DNA of 64,000 bases from Mucilaginibacter sp. (GTDB lineage Bacteria > Bacteroidota > Bacteroidia > Sphingobacteriales > Sphingobacteriaceae), in assembly GCF_028288205.1 (NCBI RefSeq), contig NZ_JAQBOD010000016.1:1-64000 (forward strand). Direction: 5' to 3'. Below are positions 8,584-16,366 of the stretch, piece after piece. Positions within the stretch are counted from its first letter, which is position 1; each line of letters starts with the position of its first letter. A program made the translations under genes and the position numbers. The notes below the pieces were generated by a model that did not search any database, was not told the origin of the DNA, and was given only the letters and a program-made list of their open reading frames with translations.

Positions 8584-9396
8584 TTATTTCTCCATCTGCT
8601 CAATAACAGCCTGTGTTACTCCCGTAAAAGAGAACCCGCCATCATGAAAAAGATTTTGCATGGTAACCATTTTGGTTAGATCAGAGAATAAGGTAACAAC
8701 GTAATCGGCACATTGGTCCGCATCTGCATTACCAAGCGGACTCATTTTCTCTGCATAATTAATAAAGCCGTCAAATCCTTTAACGCCTGAGCCGGCAGTA
8801 GTGCGGGTTGGCGATTGCGATACGGTGTTAACACGCACATGTTTCTTGGTGCCATAATAGTAGCCAAAATTACGGGCAATGCTTTCCAGCACCGCTTTGT
8901 TATCGCTCATGTCATTGTAGTCAGGGAATACGCGTTGCGCGGCAATGTAGGTTAACGCTACAACAGATCCCCATTCGTTAATGGCATCCATTTTCATGGC
9001 AGTTTGCAACACGCGGTGCAAGCTTAATGCCGATATATCAAAACCCTTGTGGGTAAACTCGTAATTGTTTTCATAATAAGGAATGCCCTTGCGCACGTTG
9101 ACGCTCATTCCTATAGAGTGCAGGATAAAATCTACCGGGCCGCCAAAGTGCTCCATTGCTTGGGTAAACAGGGCTTCAATATCTGCAGCAACTGTAACGT
9201 CGGCAGGGATAACCGGGGCCTTGATCTCTTCGGCCAACTTATTTATGGTGCCCATGCGCAAAGCGATAGGAGCATTGGTTAATACAATTTCGGCGCCTTC
9301 GGCATAACAATGCTGGGCGGTTTTCCAGGCGATAGAGTTTTCATCCAGTGCGCCAAAAATGATTCCTTTTTTGCCTTTTAGTAAATTATAAGCCAT
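8584..9396 (-). CDS. fabI: Enoyl-[acyl-carrier-protein] reductase [NADH] FabI
   Basis: Divergent short-chain dehydrogenase of 270 aa that reduces enoyl-ACP in the last step of each fatty-acid elongation cycle. The cofactor site has the FabI form GKKGIIFGALDENSIAW (residues 8-24), not the plain SDR glycine motif. The catalytic Tyr/Lys region appears as YYGTKKHVRVNTVSQSPTRT (about 179-198). HSIGMS near 93 fits the NAD-binding strand. Length and order match FabI. A TACCTTTG promoter box lies 26 nt upstream of the ATG. It stands alone on the minus strand between two forward or unrelated units. Confidence 0.92.
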   Translation of the reverse strand: MAYNLLKGKKGIIFGALDENSIAWKTAQHCYAEGAEIVLTNAPIALRMGTINKLAEEIKAPVIPADVTVAADIEALFTQAMEHFGGPVDFILHSIGMSVNVRKGIPYYENNYEFTHKGFDISALSLHRVLQTAMKMDAINEWGSVVALTYIAAQRVFPDYNDMSDNKAVLESIARNFGYYYGTKKHVRVNTVSQSPTRTTAGSGVKGFDGFINYAEKMSPLGNADADQCADYVVTLFSDLTKMVTMQNLFHDGGFSFTGVTQAVIEQMEK

Positions 9397-9422
9397 GTTT
9401 TATTTTTTGTTTATAATGGTGG

Positions 9423-9430
9423 CAAAGGTA
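9423..9430 (-). promoter_or_regulatory. -7 element of the fabI promoter
   Basis: CAAAGGTA on the plus strand reads TACCTTTG on the minus strand, a perfect TAnnTTTG box ending 26 nt before the fabI ATG. The -33 TTTG is not clear. Confidence 0.5.
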
Positions 9431-9466
9431 GGTATTTCCACAATTACAATTAAATATAAAAAGCTG

Positions 9467-9551
9467 TCATATCGAACATAGTGAGAGATCTTATACATCA
9501 AGCTATGATTGCTCCTATAAGATTTCTCCTCGTACCTCGTCGAAATAACAA
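9467..9551. repeat. Imperfect inverted pair of the TCGTCGAAATGACA family
   Basis: The left arm CTGTCATATCGAACATAGTG..GATCTTATA (9467-9497) is an imperfect inverted copy of the right arm TATAAGATTTCTCCTCGTACC..GTCGAAATAACA (9517-9551). A further single copy with the same wording (ATTTCCTCGTTCCTCGTCGAAATGACA spread over 32652-32685) is present in this window, which supports a dispersed family. Confidence 0.6.
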
Positions 9552-9557
9552 TCTGTT

Positions 9558-9992
9558 TTAGTTTTGATAGGTAATTAACACGGAAAGATCCTCATTGCCT
9601 GCCGGTTTTAAGCCGTGACTGCTGCCGGGCAATGTGAGTATGGCATCGCCGGTAATAACAGGGATAGTTTTGCCGTTCATTTGCAGGTCGCCTTTGCCGC
9701 TTAGTATATAGTAAATTTCCTGCTGTTCCTGTAAGTGATATCCAATGGATGAACCCGGGTGCAATATCCGTTTACGAAAAGCCATCTTACCACCCTTAAA
9801 TTTACTAAAGAATGGGAATGCCGTTGTTTTACCCCCGCCATCATGCGGCCCCGCATCATCAATGGCAATGTCTTTTTCATGATTAAGTATGTAGCCGGTA
9901 TCCTGCTGTTTAAAAGCAAATCCCGCCAGGAAAAATAAGGAAAACGCTAAAACGGTGATGATAAAGGTGGGGAGATGAAATTTAATTTTCAT
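9558..9992 (-). CDS. Cupin-domain protein with N-terminal signal anchor
   Basis: 144 aa from the ATG at 9992. A hydrophobic segment (about residues 8-25, FIITVLAFSLFFLAGFAF) acts as signal peptide or anchor. The cupin_2 barrel has motif 1 as GYHLQEQQEIYYILSGKG and motif 2 as LTLPGSSHGLKPAG, with His/Glu residues in the positions of a metal site. Single-cupin proteins of this size bind small ligands or metals; the substrate is unknown. An alternative ATG 21 nt upstream (10013) would add seven residues before the hydrophobic stretch; the later start gives the more usual MKIKF signal start. It may share transcription with nothing, because recN reads toward it after a palindrome. Confidence 0.8.
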   Translation of the reverse strand: MKIKFHLPTFIITVLAFSLFFLAGFAFKQQDTGYILNHEKDIAIDDAGPHDGGGKTTAFPFFSKFKGGKMAFRKRILHPGSSIGYHLQEQQEIYYILSGKGDLQMNGKTIPVITGDAILTLPGSSHGLKPAGNEDLSVLITYQN

Positions 9993-10060
9993 AGTGTTAT
10001 ATTTAATTGTCATTTCTGAAATGACATAGGTTTTATATTAGTTATACTTTACACTATCGT

Positions 10061-10087
10061 TCCCCCTTTTTAGGGGGTTAGGGGGCC
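10061..10087. repeat. C-rich palindrome containing the recN stop codon
   Basis: CCCCC (10062-10066), TTTTTA, GGGGG (10073-10077), TTA, GGGGG. The minus-strand TAA stop of recN (10078-10080) lies inside the element, and RecN's last residues LLAP are encoded by it. The same kind of sequence carries the stop of lepB (32715-32735) and of a VOC gene (about 16450). Confidence 0.6.
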
Positions 10088-11733
10088 AACAATTCCCTCG
10101 CATTCTGCAACGCGCTTTCGCCCGGTTTATCGCCGCTTAGCATTTTGGCTATTTCTAAAATACGCTCGTTTTTGTCTAATTGTTTAATACGGGTATAGGT
10201 GGTTGCTGCTTCGTCATCTTTGTAAACAAAATAATGGCTATTACCCTTGCTGGCAATTTGCGGTAGGTGTGTAATGGTTATAACCTGTAAATTATTGGAT
10301 AACTGCTCCATGATCTGCCCCACTTTATTAGCCACTTCGCCGGATACTCCTGTATCTATCTCATCAAAAATTATAGTAGGCAATGCTGTGTTTTTAGCGA
10401 TAAGGGATTTAATGCTCAGCATCAATCGCGAAAGTTCTCCGCCTGATGCTACTTTACTCATTTCTGCCAGGGCATGACCCTTATTGGCCGAGAACAAGAA
10501 ACGTACTATATCAATCCCGTTCTTTGTTAACTCTGATACTGTTGTACACTCAATTTTAAGCGCCGAATTACTCATCCCCATTTCAGCCAAAGTTTGCAAC
10601 ACCTGATCCTCAATAACCGGGATGGCTTTTGATCTGTTTGCCGATAATTGAGCCGCCAATTCTTCCAATTCTTTTTTATCGGCATTAAGTTTCTGTTGTA
10701 ATTTCTCAATTACCTCGTCACCAAAAACGGCCTGTTGTATCTTGCCCGATAATTCATCCTGCAGCTCCAATAATTCGGCATTGGTGTTTACACGGTGTTT
10801 CTTCTGCAGGTTGTAGATCAGGCTAAGGCGGATATTGATATCTACAGCGCGGGCCTCATTGGTATGGGTGTGTTGCTCTATGTTTTCTATCTCGGCTGAA
10901 ATATCTTTTAGTTCAATAATGGTACTATTTAACCGTTCCTGCAATTCTTCAATTTGCGGGTTAAATTTTATTAGCGCGGCTAATTGTTGCCCGGCCTCAC
11001 GCAATTGCACCAGCGCGGCTGCATCACTATCCTGCATCAGGTAATTGGCGCCTAACAGGTTGCGTTTTATTTCTTCGGCATTGTTTAAGGCATATAGTTC
11101 CTGCTCTAATTGTTCCTGCTCGTGGGTTGACAGGCCGGCCTTTTCTAATTCATCATATTGAAACTGGTAATAATCCAGGTCGGCTTTAGCTTTATCGCTT
11201 TCGTCTATCAGTTGCTGTAGTTTAGCTGTGGATTTTTTATAAGCACGGAATTTGGTTTGATACTCACCCAGCAAATCCGGATGCTTAGCCACCGAATCAA
11301 CCACCAGTAATTGAAATTCAGGGTCGTTAATCTCGAGTGTAGCATGCTGCGAGTGTATGTCTATTAGCTTTTCGCCCAATAGTTTGAGCGAGTTTAAATT
11401 TACCGGTGTGTCATTAACAAAAGCACGTGATTTACCATCGGCAGATATTTCTCGCCTTAAAACGGTTTCGGCTTCGTAATCAAGGTCATTATCTTCAAAA
11501 AATGTTTTAAGATGAAAATCGGCAATTTTAAATGTGCCTTCAATAACGCATTTCTTTTGCTGGTTAAAAAAGTACCGGCTCTCTGCCCGTTGCCCTAAAA
11601 TAAGCGACAGCGCACCTAATATAATTGATTTACCCGCGCCGGTTTCGCCGGTGAGTATATTTAAACCACCATCAAAACTAATTTCAAGGTTATCAATAAG
11701 GGCATAATTACTTATACTGAGTTTTTGAAGCAT
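10078..11733 (-). CDS. recN: DNA repair protein RecN
   Basis: SMC-like ATPase of 551 aa acting in double-strand-break repair. Walker A GETGAGKS (about residues 29-36) sits in the N-terminal head. Two long coiled-coil arms follow (about 150-360, rich in Q, E, L and K). The C-terminal head carries the signature VASGGELSRLMLSIK and Walker B TIIFDEIDTGVSG. Length and order match bacterial RecN. A perfect 15-bp terminator-like hairpin lies upstream (belonging to the reverse-strand gene remnant before it). The C-terminal residues come from a repetitive palindrome, so the native tail may have been replaced. Confidence 0.94.
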   Translation of the reverse strand: MLQKLSISNYALIDNLEISFDGGLNILTGETGAGKSIILGALSLILGQRAESRYFFNQQKKCVIEGTFKIADFHLKTFFEDNDLDYEAETVLRREISADGKSRAFVNDTPVNLNSLKLLGEKLIDIHSQHATLEINDPEFQLLVVDSVAKHPDLLGEYQTKFRAYKKSTAKLQQLIDESDKAKADLDYYQFQYDELEKAGLSTHEQEQLEQELYALNNAEEIKRNLLGANYLMQDSDAAALVQLREAGQQLAALIKFNPQIEELQERLNSTIIELKDISAEIENIEQHTHTNEARAVDINIRLSLIYNLQKKHRVNTNAELLELQDELSGKIQQAVFGDEVIEKLQQKLNADKKELEELAAQLSANRSKAIPVIEDQVLQTLAEMGMSNSALKIECTTVSELTKNGIDIVRFLFSANKGHALAEMSKVASGGELSRLMLSIKSLIAKNTALPTIIFDEIDTGVSGEVANKVGQIMEQLSNNLQVITITHLPQIASKGNSHYFVYKDDEAATTYTRIKQLDKNERILEIAKMLSGDKPGESALQNARELLAP

Positions 11734-11800
11734 AAAAAAAGTATCCTTGTTTGGAGGATACTAAATTACAATTTAGGTTAAATAGTTAGGTAGTAAGTTT

Positions 11801-11835
11801 AATAAATAAAGAGGGCTCGCCCCTCTTTATTTATT
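11801..11835 (-). terminator. Strong hairpin terminator
   Basis: AATAAATAAAGAGGG (11801-11815), loop CTCGC, CCCTCTTTATTTATT (11821-11835): a perfect 15-bp inverted repeat ending in an AT-rich base. It lies just downstream of the small interrupted gene at 11871-12071 on the minus strand and upstream of recN. Confidence 0.8.
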
Positions 11836-11870
11836 AACTATAAACTGATCTTATTAAAAATAAGCATGGA

Positions 11871-12071
11871 TTACAGCACAATATTAATTACCTCGTCAAT
11901 TCTCGACATTAATTGTGCCTTTTGTTTTGTAGAAAAGTCTTTGGTCAATATATCTACGGCTTCAATAATTTTGATGCCGGTAAATTCATTTATGGCTTCA
12001 ATAGCTTTTTCGTTATCTAATTTTGATATGGCTGATAAAATAATTTCCTAAGTTATTTTATATTCTTCCAT
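11871..12071 (-). pseudogene. Small gene interrupted by an early in-frame stop
   Basis: Reading the minus strand from the ATG at 12071 gives MEEYKIT, then TAG (12048-12050), then 58 further in-frame codons with normal coding character (for example EIILSAISKLDNEKAIEAI and FTGIKIIEAVDILTK) ending in TAA at 11871. The downstream part has no early ATG; an internal ATG is too late to give a sensible protein. The total would be 66 aa, helical and acidic. A strong terminator follows. It could be a pseudogene, a sequencing error, or a shorter gene with a non-standard start. The segment NEFTGIKIIEAVD faintly recalls the L7/L12 C-terminal fold, which is only an impression. Confidence 0.5.
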
Positions 12072-12106
12072 TAGCTTACTTAGCCATATCTTTTATAAAA
12101 AATTAA

Positions 12107-14098
12107 TTACAATGGTGATCTTTCTGGTTTTTCAGGAGCCTCCGGCTTTTCCGGAACTTCTGGTACCGGCGCTGGCGGTACAGGGGCCTCAATTACTTCT
12201 TTGCCATCAATTTTTTTGATTTTTTTAAACTGTTTTATTTTTAGGTATTTCTTTGGTATTGGCGCATACTTGATCTTTGGATTATATACCGGCTCTTTTA
12301 TTTTAATTTCTGCCATCTTTTTTTTCCATTCAGGGCTGTCAAAGTATTTGCCCATATCTTCGCCGCTTTTCTGTATATCCTCTATTTGCTTTTTCCACTC
12401 GGGGCTATCATAGTATTTGCCCATGTCTTCGCCACTTTTCTGTATATCCTCAATTTGTTTTTTCCACTCAGGGCTGTCATAAAATTTGGCCATATCCTCG
12501 CCGCTTTTCTGCATTTCTTCTATATGCTTTTTCCATTCAGGGCTGTTAAACTGTTTAGCCATTTTTTCGCCTTGCAGTGCAACCAACTCTTGTTGCTTTT
12601 TAAACTGCTTGCTGTTAACCATTTTAGCCATCGCCATTGATTTCTCTACCAATACCTTTTGTTTCTGTTTCCATTCAGGGCTGTTAAATTTTTTGGCCAT
12701 TAGCAACCCTTGTTTTTTCATTAGTTCGGCTTGTTTTTTCCATTGGTCGCTTGTATATAATTTTTTCAAAGCGAACCGTGCAGAGTCATCCATTGCCATT
12801 TTTAAATCAACAGTATTACCTAAAAAATCGTTACGGTCTTCTACAGGTAGTTCATTTACAGAGTTGTATTCTTTCTTATTGCCTTTTTCGTCTTCAATTA
12901 CAATTTTATATTTTTTGTTTTTGATGGTGGTGTCATTTAGGCGGTTAAACCTGGTAGAGTCGTTATAATATTTAATACTCAAGCTTCTTTTATGCTTAAG
13001 TGGGGCAGCAGGCAAAGCAGGCGCCGCTACTGCAGGGGGAGCGCTGATAGCTGCTTTAATCATCTTTATGGCAGGGGCATTTTTAATAATTACCTTGCCA
13101 TTTTTAATTTCGGGGTTCAGCCAGGCTATGCTGCTAATACTACAGGTAAGGGCCAGTACGGTTATTAGTACGGGGCGTATATTTACGGTTTGTGTTTTAG
13201 TTTTCATGATGCGTTCAATTCTGTTTAACAATTCATACTTTTTTCTGGTAGCGGCAAGGGCCAGTTGCCACTGATGGTGTTTATTCTCCTCGAGTTTTAA
13301 AAGCGCTTGTGCATATATAAACGGACTACCGGTAACGTGCACAACTACGTCATCGCAGCAATTTTCTCTTTCTTCGTTAATAATTTTATTTACTAACCTG
13401 GCGAAAGGGTTAAAGAATAAAAGGATGCTCATAACCTGTTGTATAAAATTTAACAGGTAATCGTTCCTTTTAATATGGGCCAGTTCATGAAGCAATATGG
13501 CCTCAATTTCGTCGGTCGACAGGTAGCAGGTAATAGATAGCGGCAATAGGATAATTGGTTTAATAAAACCTGTAATACAGGGCACATCAACCCATTCGCT
13601 AAAAGCGGCTTGTACATTGTTTTTCACATCAAGCTTTGCGGATAGGCGTTTAATGGTGTTTTCAAAACCTGCATCACTAATATTTTGCCTTATACGGTAA
13701 ATGCTGTTCCAGGCAAGTGTTAATCTAAGTGTGTTAAATACTAAGCCAACAACATATAGCATTGTTAAGTAAGGCATATAATTAGATATGGTAAAGTAAA
13801 ACCGGTTAGCCGGCGCGCTTACCTCATGCATAATTGCAGGCAATGTTAATGGTGATATTTGCAGCGCCGTTGTTGATAGCCAGTTATAATTACCCAATTC
13901 TTTAAATAAGGTAACAATAAACCAGCCCAGCGTAATAGCAAGCGCGCTGTAGGCAACACGATATTTAACTGCCGATGACGTTGCCGGAAATGCCAGCACA
14001 AACAAGCGTAATGCTATATAAATAACTAACCCCTGCCACACCGAGTGGATAATGGTTATACCTAAAACCTGGCTGATGTTATAAAACAGATTTTCCAT
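12107..14098 (-). CDS. M56 family metallopeptidase (BlaR1/MecR1-like) with C-terminal 23-aa repeats
   Basis: Membrane zinc-peptidase sensor of 663 aa paired with the BlaI-type repressor just upstream. Membrane segments are at about residues 13-38, 50-66, 108-128, 215-235 and 308-327. The zinc motif is HELAH (204-208), with the downstream acidic NEERENCCDD (241-250). There is no penicillin-binding sensor domain. Instead residues about 448-594 hold seven copies of a 23-residue unit (consensus YDSPEWKKQIEDIQKSG plus EDMGKY), followed by a Pro/Glu tail (APVPPAPVPEVPEKP). The last copies are nearly identical at the DNA level. In the known family, peptidase activation leads to cleavage of BlaI; here the signal is unknown. 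Confidence 0.88.
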   Translation of the reverse strand: MENLFYNISQVLGITIIHSVWQGLVIYIALRLFVLAFPATSSAVKYRVAYSALAITLGWFIVTLFKELGNYNWLSTTALQISPLTLPAIMHEVSAPANRFYFTISNYMPYLTMLYVVGLVFNTLRLTLAWNSIYRIRQNISDAGFENTIKRLSAKLDVKNNVQAAFSEWVDVPCITGFIKPIILLPLSITCYLSTDEIEAILLHELAHIKRNDYLLNFIQQVMSILLFFNPFARLVNKIINEERENCCDDVVVHVTGSPFIYAQALLKLEENKHHQWQLALAATRKKYELLNRIERIMKTKTQTVNIRPVLITVLALTCSISSIAWLNPEIKNGKVIIKNAPAIKMIKAAISAPPAVAAPALPAAPLKHKRSLSIKYYNDSTRFNRLNDTTIKNKKYKIVIEDEKGNKKEYNSVNELPVEDRNDFLGNTVDLKMAMDDSARFALKKLYTSDQWKKQAELMKKQGLLMAKKFNSPEWKQKQKVLVEKSMAMAKMVNSKQFKKQQELVALQGEKMAKQFNSPEWKKHIEEMQKSGEDMAKFYDSPEWKKQIEDIQKSGEDMGKYYDSPEWKKQIEDIQKSGEDMGKYFDSPEWKKKMAEIKIKEPVYNPKIKYAPIPKKYLKIKQFKKIKKIDGKEVIEAPVPPAPVPEVPEKPEAPEKPERSPL

Positions 14099-14123
14099 AA
14101 TTTTAATTTTTACTTATTGCTAT

Positions 14124-14152
14124 GCCTAATCTCTAATTAGCTAATTTCTACT
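14124..14152. repeat. Heptamer run at the blaI 3' end
   Basis: CTAATCT, CTAATTAG, CTAATTT, CTA. The minus-strand TAG stop of blaI (14141-14143) and the last Asn codon are inside the run. It has the same word as the runs at 1731 and 39105-39137. Confidence 0.5.
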
Positions 14153-14515
14153 CTCAAATTGCTGCAAATATTTTTTGATCGCATCAATCTCGTCAGACGA
14201 TGCACGATGCTGACCAAGCGCCTGGATAACCAGGTCTGCGGTCGAGCCTTTAAATACAGTATCCAGAATTTTATCCAGCGCGGTATTCTGTGCCTGTTCG
14301 CGGCTTATCACTGCTGTATATACGTGGGTTTTAGAATTGGTGTCGCGTACAACCAAACCCTTATCAGCCATTATCTGCATTAGCTTAAGGGTGGTGGTAT
14401 ACCCGGCATCTTTGTTTTTTGCCAGCTCTTCATGCACGTCACGCACGGTGCATTGGCCTTTCTTCCAAATTACCTGTAATATTTCAAGCTCGCTTTCTGT
14501 TGGTTTCATTTCCAT
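14141..14515 (-). CDS. BlaI/MecI/CopY family transcriptional repressor
   Basis: Winged-helix repressor of 124 aa. PTESELEILQVIWKKGQCTVRDV (broken as residues 4-26) is the typical first helices and DNA-recognition region, followed by YTTTLKLMQIMADKGLV (about 39-55) and the wing. The C-terminal third is the dimerisation part. It lies 42 nt upstream of the M56 peptidase gene on the same strand, as in classic blaI-blaR1 pairs. Two 16-bp dyads of form TACGA-N6-TCGTA lie just upstream within its own promoter, so autorepression is likely. The family is clear; the target genes other than its own operon are unknown. Confidence 0.92.
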   Translation of the reverse strand: MEMKPTESELEILQVIWKKGQCTVRDVHEELAKNKDAGYTTTLKLMQIMADKGLVVRDTNSKTHVYTAVISREQAQNTALDKILDTVFKGSTADLVIQALGQHRASSDEIDAIKKYLQQFESRN

Positions 14516-14527
14516 ATTTTCCTGTTC

Positions 14528-14575
14528 TACGAATATCTTCGTACAAAGATGTACGATATATTTCGTATATGCAAA
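14528..14575 (-). promoter_or_regulatory. blaI promoter with paired BlaI-type operators
   Basis: TACGAATATCTTCGTA (14528-14543) and TACGATATATTTCGTA (14552-14567) are matching 16-bp dyads, 24 bp centre to centre. A third overlapping dyad, TCGTAC-N6-GTACGA, spans 14539-14556. Promoter boxes on the minus strand are TTTG (plus CAAA 14572-14575), a 20-nt gap, and CATCTTTG (plus CAAAGATG 14544-14551). One operator lies between -33 and -7, the other just downstream of -7, 12 nt from the ATG. Confidence 0.7.
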
Positions 14576-14708
14576 TAATATTTAAATTATTTTATAAAAA
14601 AATAGTTAAGTAATTATCGCTTATATATATAAGTCGTTTAAAAAGAAGAAATGTTACAGAAAAAAATATTTTTTGGAAAAAATATTCCCTTTGGTTGGTT
14701 GGCTTTGG

Positions 14709-14967
14709 TCCTTGCAGCAATGCAGGGCAATCGCTTTTAAAATTGCAGGCAGGCATAGCTCCAAAATACAAGTATTGGTTTGGCTAAAGCCCGCCTGTAA
14801 TTATAAACTTAACCAGGTTGGCTGAAGCCAACGGCAATGAAAAAACTATTTTTGCTATCATTGCAAAAGAATTAGCACCGGCTTTAGCCAAAAAATCGCC
14901 ATTTATGGGTAAATGACCTGTTTGGCACAGCCAATTTTAAAGGCGATTTCCTTGTGCAGCAATCCGG
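14709..14967. repeat. About 260-bp imperfect palindromic element
   Basis: The gap 14576-14982 has no supported gene. Outer arms 14709-14746 and 14930-14967 are imperfect inverted copies (GCAATCGCTTTTAAAATTG versus CAATTTTAAAGGCGATT). An inner perfect 13-mer TTTGGCTAAAGCC (14779-14791) pairs with GGCTTTAGCCAAA (14880-14892), and GTTGGCTGAAGCCAAC (14817-14832) is a central hairpin. It resembles a non-autonomous (MITE-like) element; no transposase is seen. Confidence 0.55.
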
Positions 14968-14982
14968 TTAGGGAAGGGTAGA

Positions 14983-16362
14983 TTATAAACCTGTAGTAAG
15001 TCTTCCTATAATCTGTTTAGCTGTAAGCTTCTCCTGCACGCCCGAAGTCATATCTTTAAAGGTAAGCATGCTGCTTTGCATTTCGTCACTGCCAATTACA
15101 ACCGTGTAAGGTATATTCTTATTATTGGCATAATCTAATTGTTTTTTGATTTTGGCGCCGGCAGGATAAAGTTCTGTGTTGATGTTATTATCGCGCAGCT
15201 GTTGTAATAACGGTAGGGCATACAGTTCACCATCCTTATCAAAACAACATATTAAAACCTGTGTACTTTGGTTGGCATCCGCCGGAAAAATATTAAGCTC
15301 TTCCATCACATCATAAATACGGTCGGCACCAAATGATATACCAACACCTGTTAGCCCCTTTAAGCCAAACATGCCGGTCAGATCATCATACCTTCCGCCG
15401 CCGCCAATACTGCCCATGGCAACCTCGTTGGTTTTAACTTCGAATATGGCGCCTGTGTAATAGTTCAGGCCACGGGCAAGGGTGATGTCTAATTCGATGG
15501 TGCCGTTTTGCAGTTTGAAGTTATCTATATAATTAAATACCTCTTCTATTTCATCGCATCCGGTTAGCCCAATTACAGAATCGGCAAGCGCGACGCGTAA
15601 ACTTTGCAGTTTTGTAGAGTTAGTACCTTCTAATAAAATAACCGGTTTTAATTTTTCAATGTCATCCGTTGTAAAGCCTTTTTCAAGTAGCTCTTTTATA
15701 ACATCATCCAGTCCAATTTTATCCAGTTTATCAATGGCTACAGTCAGGTCAATGATGTTATCAATTTTTCCTATAACTTCTGCTATTCCTGATAGGATTT
15801 TTCTATTATTAATTTTTATGCTAAAATCCTTTAATCCTAAACTACTTAAAGCCTCATCATAAATCAAAATAAACTCGGCCTCATTTAACAAAGAATCAGA
15901 TCCTACCACATCAGCATCGCATTGAAAAAACTCGCGGTAGCGCCCCTTCTGCGGCCTGTCTGCGCGCCAAACCGGCTGCACCTGGAAACGCTTGAAAGGG
16001 AAGGTGATCTCGTTTTGATGCTGTACTACGTAACGTGCGAAGGGAACAGTTAAGTCGTAACGCAGAGCTTTTTCAGAAATATCCTGAGTTATAAGTTGTG
16101 AGTTATGAGTTGTAAGTTTTTGTGGCTCGACCTTAGAAAGATAATCGCCACTATTCAATATCTTAAATATCAGCTTATCCCCTTCATCGCCATATTTTCC
16201 CATCAAGGTAGACAGGTTCTCCATCGACGGTGTTTCTATTTGCTGATAGCCATATTTGCGAAAAACGCCTTTAATGGTATCAAAAATAAAATTGCGTTTT
16301 ACCATTTCGGCAGGCGAAAAGTCGCGGGTTCCTTTAGGTACGGATGGTTTTATAGCGGCCAT
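14983..16362 (-). CDS. hisS: Histidine-tRNA ligase HisS
   Basis: Class II aminoacyl-tRNA synthetase, 459 aa from the ATG at 16362. Motif 1 region KPSVPKGTRDFSP opens the protein. Motif 2 is FQVQPVWRADRPQKGRYREF (about 127-146). The histidine-binding signature is ARGLNYYTGAIFE, and motif 3 is GVGISFGADRIYD. The C-terminal anticodon-binding domain (about 365-459) follows. The start was set by a TACATTTG promoter box 4 nt upstream of this ATG; the in-frame TTG 15 nt earlier lies in that box. Residues 81-93 (QKLTTHNSQLITQ) are encoded by a 35-nt run of heptamers that resembles intergenic repeats elsewhere in the window. Confidence 0.94.
   Translation of the reverse strand: MAAIKPSVPKGTRDFSPAEMVKRNFIFDTIKGVFRKYGYQQIETPSMENLSTLMGKYGDEGDKLIFKILNSGDYLSKVEPQKLTTHNSQLITQDISEKALRYDLTVPFARYVVQHQNEITFPFKRFQVQPVWRADRPQKGRYREFFQCDADVVGSDSLLNEAEFILIYDEALSSLGLKDFSIKINNRKILSGIAEVIGKIDNIIDLTVAIDKLDKIGLDDVIKELLEKGFTTDDIEKLKPVILLEGTNSTKLQSLRVALADSVIGLTGCDEIEEVFNYIDNFKLQNGTIELDITLARGLNYYTGAIFEVKTNEVAMGSIGGGGRYDDLTGMFGLKGLTGVGISFGADRIYDVMEELNIFPADANQSTQVLICCFDKDGELYALPLLQQLRDNNINTELYPAGAKIKKQLDYANNKNIPYTVVIGSDEMQSSMLTFKDMTSGVQEKLTAKQIIGRLTTGL
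16086..16120. repeat. Heptamer run inside the hisS coding region
   Basis: Five exact 7-base steps on the plus strand: GAGTTAT, AAGTTGT, GAGTTAT, GAGTTGT, AAGTTTT. On the minus strand the run is translated in hisS as residues about 81-93. Confidence 0.75.
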
Positions 16363-16366
16363 GCGG

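Noticed and set aside
12310-12760. Regular 69-bp DNA repeats that could look like a CRISPR array
   Set aside because: The period is a multiple of three, the repeats are in frame with a long coding region as 23-residue units, and there are no unique spacers or cas genes.
12486-12968. Long open frame on the plus strand opposite the M56 peptidase gene
   Set aside because: It is the antisense shadow of the 23-residue repeat region; the minus-strand product has clear domains.
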